DNA from: JADJNY01 sp046349615
Lineage (GTDB): Bacteria > Planctomycetota > UBA1135 > GCA-002686595
Assembly: GCA_046349615.1 (NCBI GenBank)
Contig: JAXMBZ010000007.1
Location: forward strand, 124,001-188,000
DNA: 64,000 nucleotides
Direction of reading: 5' to 3'
A program made the position numbers and the translations under genes. The first letter of the stretch is position 1; each line of letters begins with the position of its first letter. A model generated the notes under the pieces. It was not told the DNA's origin, searched no databases, and was given only the letters and a program-made list of their open reading frames with translations. Shown one piece after another: positions 34,013 to 40,925 of this stretch.

Positions 34013-35959
34013 CTACTTCACGTCCCCCGCCGGCGCGACGAGGGTCACGCGCGTCTCCTGCTCGACGCCGTCGCGCACGAAACGCAGCGGCACGACGTCG
34101 CCCGGCTTGAAGTGCGACAAGGCGTACGTGAGGTCGTGCACGCTGTCGAGCTGCACGTCGCCGAGCTTCACGAGGACGTCGCCCTTCGTCAGCCCCGCGC
34201 GCTCCGCCGGCGTGCCCTGCGACGCGCCGTCGATCAAGACGCCCTTCCCCTCGTACGCGTAGTTCGGGATCGAGCCCAGGCGCACGCGGAAGCCGCCCGT
34301 CGGCGTCGTGCGCTCGCCCATCGGCGCCTTCGACTCGACGTAGTCGAGCTTCGAGGCGCTCGCCATGCGCGTCACGAAGTCGAGGCCGAGCGCCACGACC
34401 TTCGCGGCGCCCTGCGCCTCGAACTTGTCCGCGTCGTCGGTCGGCTTGTGGTAGTCGGCGTGCAGTCCGCTGAAGAGGTGGAGCGCCGGGATGCCGCGTT
34501 TCAGGAACGACTGGTGGTCGCTCGAGCCGCCGAGCGCGCCGCCCGCGAGGTTGACCGCGAGTTCGAGCCCCGCGTGCTTCCCCGCGTCCTCCATCCAGCT
34601 CGCGAACACGCTCGACGTGCCGGCGCCGAGCACCTGCAGCTTCCCGTTGCCCGCGCGGCCGACCATGTCGAGGTTCAAGTTCGCCTTCACGCGCTCGAGC
34701 GGCACCGTCGGATGCTGCGCCCAATGTTCGCTGCCGAGGAGCCCCTCTTCCTCGCCGGACCAGAGCGCCACGAGCACGTCGCACGGGAGCGCTCGATTGC
34801 GCAGCGCGAGCGCGCGCGCGATCTCGATCACCGCCGCGGTCCCGCTCGCGTTGTCGTCCGCGCCGTTGTGGATCGCTCCCACCGCGTCCGGCGCGAGCGA
34901 GCCGGTGCCGCCGTGGCCGAGGTGGTCGTAGTGCGCGCCGATCACGACGCAGCGCGCGGAGTCCGCGCCGCGCACGCGGCCGAGCACGTTGAGCGCCTCG
35001 CCCTTCTCGCGCACGACGTCCGCACGAATCTCGGCCGCGAGCTTCGACGGCGCGAGCGCCGCCGCCGGACGCGTGAGGTCGAGCTCGGCGCCAGCGAAGA
35101 AGCGCTGCTTCACGACCGCCGCCTTCTCCGCGTCGATCGTCACGCACGGGAGGCCCGCGCGCGCGCCGTGGCCGACGTCGAACGCGAGGACGCCTTCGCC
35201 CGCGCTCTTCGGGAGCAGGAGCACGCCGGAGGCGCCGTGGCGCTTCGCGTTCATCACCTTCGTGAACACCGAGCCCGCGTTGCCCCACGGCTCGGGCGGC
35301 GGACCGCCGTGCGGACTCGGCGCGCTCTCCGGAATCTTCGGCGGCGGCGCGTCGGGCGTGCCGCGCACGATCACGGCGATCGAGCCCGTCGTCCCGGCCT
35401 TCAGGTCCTTGCCGGCGAAGTCGTCCCAGCCGCGCTCCGCGTCGTCGATGCCGAAGCCGCACCAGACGAGCGGGCCCGCGGCGCTGCCGCCCTCGGCGCA
35501 GTAGAGCGGGACGGCCGGGAGCGTCGCGAACGTCCCGCCCTCGCTCCATTGCAGGACCGAGCGCCCGCCGTCGCGCGCGTCGAGCGCGACCTCGAACGAC
35601 TGGAACCAGTTCCCGTGCTCGCCCGCGGGCTCGAGTCCGGCGTCCGCGAGCGCGCGCGCGATCCAGTGCGCCGACTCGCGCGCGCTCTCCGTGCCGGCAC
35701 GGCGGCCTTCGCGCGCGTCGTCGGCGAGCCACGCGACCGTCGCGGTGAGGCGCGCGTCGAGCGCGAGGTGCGGATCGAGCGCGGCCTCGTGCGCGCCGCC
35801 TCCGTGCTCCGCCGCGGCGTGGACGTGGTCCGGTGCGCCGTGCGCGGACGCCGCGCTGGACACGGCGGCGGGTTCGGGAGCGGGCGCCGCGCGGCACGCG
35901 GCGAGGGCGAGGACGACGAGGAGCGGGGACGAGCGCAGGCGGGCGATTCGCGGCGACAT
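34013..35959 (-). CDS. M28-family zinc peptidase lipoprotein with PA and PDZ domains
   Basis: 648 residues, predicted aminopeptidase outside the cytoplasm. Lipobox LAAC with Cys22, then a His/Ala-rich spacer. A protease-associated domain lies about 150-300 within the fold. Zinc ligands of family M28 are visible: His343 in GAHYDHLG, Asp368 in NGADDNASG, Glu403/Glu404 in SGEEEGLLGS, Asp431 in NLDMVGR and His504 in ADYHKPTDD. The C-terminal PDZ domain (about 555-640; GASQGTPAERAGLTKGDVLVKLG) may bind substrates or partners. TATCCT ends 6 nt before the ATG. Confidence 0.9.
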   Translation of the reverse strand: MSPRIARLRSSPLLVVLALAACRAAPAPEPAAVSSAASAHGAPDHVHAAAEHGGGAHEAALDPHLALDARLTATVAWLADDAREGRRAGTESARESAHWIARALADAGLEPAGEHGNWFQSFEVALDARDGGRSVLQWSEGGTFATLPAVPLYCAEGGSAAGPLVWCGFGIDDAERGWDDFAGKDLKAGTTGSIAVIVRGTPDAPPPKIPESAPSPHGGPPPEPWGNAGSVFTKVMNAKRHGASGVLLLPKSAGEGVLAFDVGHGARAGLPCVTIDAEKAAVVKQRFFAGAELDLTRPAAALAPSKLAAEIRADVVREKGEALNVLGRVRGADSARCVVIGAHYDHLGHGGTGSLAPDAVGAIHNGADDNASGTAAVIEIARALALRNRALPCDVLVALWSGEEEGLLGSEHWAQHPTVPLERVKANLNLDMVGRAGNGKLQVLGAGTSSVFASWMEDAGKHAGLELAVNLAGGALGGSSDHQSFLKRGIPALHLFSGLHADYHKPTDDADKFEAQGAAKVVALGLDFVTRMASASKLDYVESKAPMGERTTPTGGFRVRLGSIPNYAYEGKGVLIDGASQGTPAERAGLTKGDVLVKLGDVQLDSVHDLTYALSHFKPGDVVPLRFVRDGVEQETRVTLVAPAGDVK

Positions 35960-35965
35960 GACGCG

Positions 35966-35971
35966 AGGATA
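35966..35971 (-). promoter_or_regulatory. -10-like TATCCT before the M28 peptidase
   Basis: TATCCT on the minus strand ends 6 nt before the ATG at 35959; no ribosome binding site is visible. It belongs to the group of putative leaderless promoters. Confidence 0.5.
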
Positions 35972-36037
35972 GCGCTCGGTCGAAGCGAGTCCATCCGCAC
36001 GCTGTACACGCGCCCCGCGCGCCGGTAGACCGCGCGC

Positions 36038-37696
36038 ATGGAAGCGCCGCGCGCGAACCTCCGCCGCCTGGTCCTGCTCGCGCTGGTGCCGCTCGCGGTG
36101 CTCGTGCTCGCGCTCGCGGGGGGGCGAGGGGGACTCCGCGGCGAAGGCGGAATCGTCGCCGCGCGCGTCCTGCCCTCCGCGGCCGTGAGCGCGGAGGAGC
36201 GCGCGCTCCACGCCGCCGCGGCGCACGGCGCGCTCCCCGGCTGGGACCCCGACCGCGGCGCCGGCGTGCCGCTCCTCGCGACGCTCGCGCGCGGCGCGTG
36301 GTCGCCGCTGCGCGCACCGCGGTGGCTCGCGGAGCCCGAGCCCGCCGCCGCGTGGAGCGCGTTCGTCGTGCTCTTCGTGCTCGGGCTCGGCGTCGAGCGC
36401 GTCCTCGCGCGCGTCACGCCGTCCGCGGCCGCGGTCGTCGCGCTCGCGCTCCAGCTCGCGGCGCTCGCGTCGGGCGAGCTCGCGGACGGCGCGCGCGTCG
36501 AGGCGCTCGCGTTCCTCCCGTGGGCCGCGTGGGCGGCGCTCGAGCTCGAGCGCGCGCCGACGCGCGCGCGGCTCGTGCTCGCGGGCTCGGCCGCGGCGGC
36601 GGTGCTCGCGAACGCGCCGATCGAGGCGGCGATCGTCGGCGCCGCGGGCGCGCTCGTCGTGCTCGCGCGCGTCGCGACGCGCGCCGCGCGGCCGGGCGCG
36701 CGCGTCCACGCGCGCGTCGCGCTCGGGCTCGGGCTCGCGCTCGGTGCGCCCGAGCTCGCGCCGCGCCTCGCGCACCGCGCGCGCGTCGAGTCCGCGTTGA
36801 CGTGGCCCGCGCCCGCCTCGAGCGCGCGCGCAGCGCGGCCGGCGCTCGCGGAGCTCGACCGCGCGACGCTCGACGCCGTGCGCGCGACGGCGGGCGACGG
36901 ACGCGTCGTGCGCGTCGCCGACGACGCGGAGGACGCGCGCGAGCTCGCACCGACGGGCGCGCTCGCCGCCGCGGGCATCGGCGAGCTCGACGCGGCCGGC
37001 GCGGCGCTCGAGCCGCGCGTCGCCGAGCTCCTCGACCGCCTCGACCCCGCGCTCCGCGCCGGCGGCGCGCCGCTGCGCCTCCCGCGCGCGAGCCTCGTGA
37101 ACCACGCGCTCTTCGACCGCCTGCGCGTCACGTGCGTGCTCGCGCGCGAGCCGCTCGAGAACCCGCGGCTCGCGCTCGTGCGCGCGGAGGGCGGGCGCTT
37201 CGTCTACCGCCGCGACGGCGCGCTCCCCTACGCGCGCGTCGTGCCCGGCGAGCTCGTGCAGGTGCCCGGCGCGATCGGCGCGCTCGGCCTGCTCCAAGCG
37301 GGCGCCCTCGACGCGACGAGCGCCGCGATCGCCGACGCGAACGACGCGCTCCCGCGCGCGCCGAGCACGGCGCCGTTCCACGCGGGCGAGCTCCTCGTGC
37401 GCCGCCCCGAAGCGGACCGCGTCGACGTCGAGGTGCGCGGGAGCTCCGGCGGCTGGCTCGTCTTCCAGGAAGCGTGGGATCCCGGCTGGAAGGCCGCGAT
37501 CGACGGCGAGGACGTCGACTTCGTGCGCCTCGACCACGCGTTCCGCGCGCTCCCGCTCCGCGCGGGCGACTCGATCGTGCGCACGAAGTACGAGCCGTTC
37601 GAGCTGCGCCTCGGCGCGTGGATCGCGGTCGGCGCGGCGCTCGCGACGGCGCTGTTCGCGTTCGGCGCGCGACGTGCGCACGCGAGCGGCGGCTGA
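36038..37696 (+). CDS. Reduced YfhO-like membrane protein
   Basis: 552 residues, very rich in Ala, Arg and Leu. Hydrophobic helices occur at about 11-28, 108-125, 128-148, 155-170, 180-210 and a C-terminal one at about 525-545. The last 90 residues (GGWLVFQEAWDPGWKAAIDG; LRAGDSIVRTKYEPFELRLG) match the C-terminal end of YfhO-type proteins, large membrane glycosyltransferase-like proteins for sugar modification of teichoic acids or glycans. It is shorter than usual and has fewer N-terminal helices, so activity is uncertain. TAGACC lies 6 nt before the ATG. The stop codon is formed by the target duplication of the adjacent element. Confidence 0.65.
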   Translation: MEAPRANLRRLVLLALVPLAVLVLALAGGRGGLRGEGGIVAARVLPSAAVSAEERALHAAAAHGALPGWDPDRGAGVPLLATLARGAWSPLRAPRWLAEPEPAAAWSAFVVLFVLGLGVERVLARVTPSAAAVVALALQLAALASGELADGARVEALAFLPWAAWAALELERAPTRARLVLAGSAAAAVLANAPIEAAIVGAAGALVVLARVATRAARPGARVHARVALGLGLALGAPELAPRLAHRARVESALTWPAPASSARAARPALAELDRATLDAVRATAGDGRVVRVADDAEDARELAPTGALAAAGIGELDAAGAALEPRVAELLDRLDPALRAGGAPLRLPRASLVNHALFDRLRVTCVLAREPLENPRLALVRAEGGRFVYRRDGALPYARVVPGELVQVPGAIGALGLLQAGALDATSAAIADANDALPRAPSTAPFHAGELLVRRPEADRVDVEVRGSSGGWLVFQEAWDPGWKAAIDGEDVDFVRLDHAFRALPLRAGDSIVRTKYEPFELRLGAWIAVGAALATALFAFGARRAHASGG

Positions 37697-37858
37697 GAGC
37701 CTGTGAAGAAATCAGAGACACCCGTCACGCTCGCCCAGAGGCGCCCCGGCGGCGTTGCGATTCCTCCGAGTATTGCCAGCGAATACGCGTCGTCATCGCG
37801 CCTTGCCGGAACGCCTCTGGACAACCCTGCCGGGCATCCCTGATTCCTTCACAGGCTC
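37697..37858. mobile_element. 162-bp MITE-like element with terminal inverted repeats and TGA target duplication
   Basis: The ends GAGCCTGTGAAGAAATCAG and CTGATTCCTTCACAGGCTC are inverted repeats with one mismatch in 19, and weaker symmetry continues inward to about 50 bp (CCAGAGGCG on both sides). The element is flanked by TGA on both sides (37694-37696 and 37859-37861). A small central hairpin GTATT/AATAC is present. It has no coding capacity and no transposase is in the window. The TIR style and a 3-bp TNA-type duplication suggest mobilisation by an IS5-group transposase, which is an inference. Confidence 0.75.
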
Positions 37859-37979
37859 TGAGCGCGCAGAGCCCCGCCACGCGCGGCCGATCGGCCAGTG
37901 AGCGCGCCGAGTCTGCTCGCGCGCGAACGATCGGCGGCGGAACGCGCGCAGCCCCGTCGCGCCCGACCGCGGGCTCCGC

Positions 37980-37985
37980 TACGCT
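37980..37985 (+). promoter_or_regulatory. -10-like TACGCT before the MBL hydrolase
   Basis: TACGCT ends 6 nt before the ATG at 37992 without a ribosome binding site, as for other putative leaderless genes here. Confidence 0.45.
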
Positions 37986-37991
37986 CCGCGC

Positions 37992-38807
37992 ATGCGCCTC
38001 ACCGTCCTCGCGAGCGGCAGCGAAGGGAACAGCACGCTCGTCGAGTGCGGCGCGACGACCGTGCTCGTCGACGCGGGGCTCGGACGCGACGCGCAGCTTG
38101 CGCGCCTCGAGGCGACGCGCATCCCCATCGGACGAATCGACCACGTGCTCGTGACGCACGGGCACTTGGACCACGCGCGCAGCGCAGGCTCCATCGCGCG
38201 CCGCGCGAAGGCGTTCCTGCACGCGCCCGAGGCGATCCTGCGCCACGCGGCCGCGAAGAAGGCGCCGCGCCAGGCCGCGCTGCGCATCGACCAGGCGTTC
38301 GAGCTCGCGGAACGCGCGACGTGGACTCCCGACGTGCCCGCGCGCGGCGCGGAGCCGGTGCGCGTGCTCCCCGTGACGCTCCCCCACGATTGCGATCCGA
38401 CCGTCGCGTTCCGGCTCGAGCACGCGGGACGGCGCGCCGTGATCCTGACCGACCTCGGCCATCCCGCGCGCGAGGTCGCGGAGCGCCTCGCGGACGCGCA
38501 CGTGCTCGTGCTCGAGTTCAACTGGGATCCCGAGCTGATGGCGACCGGGCCCTACCCCGCGTCGCTCAAGAAGCGCATCACCGGCGACCGCGGGCACCTC
38601 TCGAACGCGCAGGGCGCCGCGATGCTCGAGCGCCTCGCGTCGGAGCACCTGCACACGCTCGTGCTCGCGCACCTCTCGAAGAAGACGAACGCGCCGGAGC
38701 GCGCGCTCGCCGCGGCGAACGCGGTGCTCGAACGCCTCGGCCTCGCGTCGCGCGTGAAGGTCGTCGTCGCGAGCCAGGACGAGGTCGGCGCGCCGATCGA
38801 CGTCTGA
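37992..38807 (+). CDS. MBL-fold metallo-hydrolase (YycJ/WalJ-like)
   Basis: 271 residues, cytoplasmic. The metallo-beta-lactamase metal motif is THGHLDHARS (about 54-63), where the usual THxHxDH has Leu before Asp; further ligands lie in LPHDCDP and LTDLG. The start MRLTVLASGSEGNSTLVECG and the late GDRGHLSNAQGA are hallmarks of the YycJ group, DNA-processing exonuclease-like proteins. The exact reaction is not shown by the sequence. It stands alone between the MITE-like element and the glycosyltransferase cluster, whose last gene converges on it with 9 nt between. Confidence 0.87.
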   Translation: MRLTVLASGSEGNSTLVECGATTVLVDAGLGRDAQLARLEATRIPIGRIDHVLVTHGHLDHARSAGSIARRAKAFLHAPEAILRHAAAKKAPRQAALRIDQAFELAERATWTPDVPARGAEPVRVLPVTLPHDCDPTVAFRLEHAGRRAVILTDLGHPAREVAERLADAHVLVLEFNWDPELMATGPYPASLKKRITGDRGHLSNAQGAAMLERLASEHLHTLVLAHLSKKTNAPERALAAANAVLERLGLASRVKVVVASQDEVGAPIDV

Positions 38808-38816
38808 CGCGCGCGC

Positions 38817-39536
38817 TCAGCCGCGCCGCGGCAGCGGCTTCGTCGCCCGATGGAAGACCGTCCACCGCACGATCGCCCACATCGCGATGAACGCGTCCTT
38901 CGGGCCGATCTTCTTGCCTTCCGAATAGTCGCGACCTGCGTAGCTGATCGGGACCTCGTAGACGCGCGCGCGCAGCTTCGAGACCTTCGCGGCGAACTCG
39001 GGCTCGACCGCGAACGTGCGCGACTGGATCGTGATCCGGTCGGCGCACTCGCGCTTGAAGACCTTGTAGCAGGTCTCCATGTCCGTGAGGTTCATGTTGG
39101 TGAACATGTTGCTCACGAGCGTGAGGAAGCGGTTGCCCACGTAGTGCCAGAAGAGGTGCACGCGCGCATACGGACCGCCGAGGAAGCGGCTCCCGAACAC
39201 GACGTCCGCCTTCCCGTCGAGGATCGGCCGCAGGAGCACGCCGTAATCGTTCGGGTCGTACTCGAGGTCCGCGTCCTGGATGAGCACGACGTCGCCCGTC
39301 ACCTGCTTGAAGCCGGTCGACAGCGCGGCGCCCTTCCCGGAGTTCTTCGCGTGGTGGAAGCAGCGCACGTTCGAGTACTGCGCCGCGAGCTTCGCCATGA
39401 TCTCCGCGGAGCGGTCCTTCGAGCCGTCGTCGACGAGGACGAGCTCCTTGTCCCACGGCGTCGCCTGCACGCGCCGCACGATCTCCTCGAGGGTGTCTTC
39501 CTCGTTGTAGACCGGCATGACGACGGAGAGCTTCAT
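38817..39536 (-). CDS. Glycosyltransferase family 2, polyprenyl-phosphate sugar synthase type
   Basis: 239 residues. GT-A fold with nucleotide-sugar motifs MKLSVVMPVYNEEDTLEE, VLVDDGSKDRSAE, KNSGKGAALSTGF and the metal-binding DADLEYDP (about 85-92). GSRFLGGPYARVH and the KVFKRE/EPEF segments are typical of dolichol/undecaprenyl-phosphate mannose or glucose synthases. No C-terminal membrane helices are present, so it would work at the membrane surface. The start is placed at the domain start (39536); an upstream ATG at 39629 adds a non-conserved extension. It is the promoter-distal gene of the glycosyltransferase run. Confidence 0.9.
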   Translation of the reverse strand: MKLSVVMPVYNEEDTLEEIVRRVQATPWDKELVLVDDGSKDRSAEIMAKLAAQYSNVRCFHHAKNSGKGAALSTGFKQVTGDVVLIQDADLEYDPNDYGVLLRPILDGKADVVFGSRFLGGPYARVHLFWHYVGNRFLTLVSNMFTNMNLTDMETCYKVFKRECADRITIQSRTFAVEPEFAAKVSKLRARVYEVPISYAGRDYSEGKKIGPKDAFIAMWAIVRWTVFHRATKPLPRRG

Positions 39537-39635
39537 CGAGCTCGCCGCCCGGTCCGCGTGCGGAATTTCCTTCCGATCCGAAGCCGCGGACGAACGCTCC
39601 GGACGTTGTTCGAGGACGTCATGGGACACGGGCCC

Positions 39636-40925
39636 TTACTTCGGATCGCGGAGCACGTCCGCTGGAAACAAACGGTCGAGCCCGAAGAGGCGCTCCATCC
39701 CCTGGTGGAGCTCGCGGTAGCCCTTCTCGCCCTCGATGCACCAGTGCGGCTTCAAGAAGAGACGGAAGATCTCGGCATCGGAGCGCTTGCGCTTCGACTG
39801 CACCGCCGCGCGGCGCGCGCTCCAGTGCTCGAAGCGGCCGAGCAGGTCGTTGATCCCGATCAGGTCGGCCGCCGCGATGCGCTTGACGCCGACCTCGTCC
39901 TGCACGTTCGTGCGCGCGAGGTCGAAGAGCCGCTTCACGCCGCCGAGCGCGGGGTTCGACGCCTGCTCGATGCGGAACGCCTTGTCGTCGACGAGCCCCG
40001 ACGTGCACCACATGCGGCGCAGGTAGAGCGCGAAGAGCGGCGCGAGCACCGCGCGCAGGTTCTCGTCGTCGTAGTTCTTGAAGCACGCGAGCACGGGGTT
40101 GCGCGTCTGCAGCAGGCGGATCATCTCCGGCGGGAGGCGCTTGCTCGTGCTCGAGTGGTGGTGCCAGCAGACGGAGCTCGGGACGTAGTGGCTCTCGTGC
40201 CCCAGCACCCAGCTGCGCCACCCGAGGTCGACGTCTTCGTAGTACGCGAAGAACTCCTCGTCGAAGCCGCCGACCGCGTCGAACGCGCGCGCGTCCATCG
40301 CCATGGCACCGCCGCACGCGAAGAGCGTCTTCACCGGCACGTCGTGCTCGGGGCCGGGCATTTCGTCGAGGCCGCGCTGGATCCCGATGCCGTGGAAGTT
40401 CATCCCGCCGCCCGCGGAGTTGATCAGCTTCCCGTCCCACGAGTACATCTTCGACGTCGTCGCGCTGCACTCGCCGCGCACGATCGGCGCGACGAGCTCG
40501 GCGAGCCAGCGCTTCTCGACGCGCATGTCGTTGTTCAGGAAGACGAGCACCTCGGGCTTCGCCGCCGCGCGCGCGCCCTGGTTGCAACCCGCGCTGAAGC
40601 CGACGTTGCGCTCGTTCACGTGGAGCTTCACCCACGCGTGTTTCGCGCGCATCTCCTCGACGGAGCCGTCGACGGACGCGTTGTCGATCAGGAGCACCTC
40701 GAGGCGGTCCTTCGGGTACTCGAGCGCCGCGAGCGAACCGAAGCAGCCCTCGAGGTGGTGCTTCCCGTTCAGGTTCAGGATCACGATCGCCGCGCGCGGC
40801 AGCTTCGAGTCCGGCAGCTTCGGACCCGGCGTCACGCGCAGGTCCGCCGCGGGCGTCGCTCCGTGCGCGCCGTGACGCGGCTCGGGCGAACCGACGCCGA
40901 AGAACTTGGAGAGCGCGCGCTTCAC
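39636..40925 (-). CDS. Glycosyltransferase family 2 (rhamnosyltransferase-like)
   Basis: 429 residues, GTG start overlapping the stop of the upstream glycosyltransferase gene by 4 nt. The GT-A domain begins around 45 (AAIVILNLNGKHHLEGC) with IDNASVDGS, ERNVGFSAGCNQG, the metal motif LNNDMRV and the acceptor-site FDEEFFAYYEDVDLGWR. This pattern matches rhamnosyl-type transferases of O-antigen and exopolysaccharide clusters. The C-terminal 130 residues are helical and lack membrane segments. It is probably co-translated with the 936-residue enzyme for one glycan. Confidence 0.9.
   Translation of the reverse strand: MKRALSKFFGVGSPEPRHGAHGATPAADLRVTPGPKLPDSKLPRAAIVILNLNGKHHLEGCFGSLAALEYPKDRLEVLLIDNASVDGSVEEMRAKHAWVKLHVNERNVGFSAGCNQGARAAAKPEVLVFLNNDMRVEKRWLAELVAPIVRGECSATTSKMYSWDGKLINSAGGGMNFHGIGIQRGLDEMPGPEHDVPVKTLFACGGAMAMDARAFDAVGGFDEEFFAYYEDVDLGWRSWVLGHESHYVPSSVCWHHHSSTSKRLPPEMIRLLQTRNPVLACFKNYDDENLRAVLAPLFALYLRRMWCTSGLVDDKAFRIEQASNPALGGVKRLFDLARTNVQDEVGVKRIAAADLIGINDLLGRFEHWSARRAAVQSKRKRSDAEIFRLFLKPHWCIEGEKGYRELHQGMERLFGLDRLFPADVLRDPK

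Noticed and set aside
37697..37858. CRISPR repeat or plain terminator
   Set aside because: There is a single copy, with long terminal inverted repeats and flanking TGA duplication, which fits a small transposable element better.
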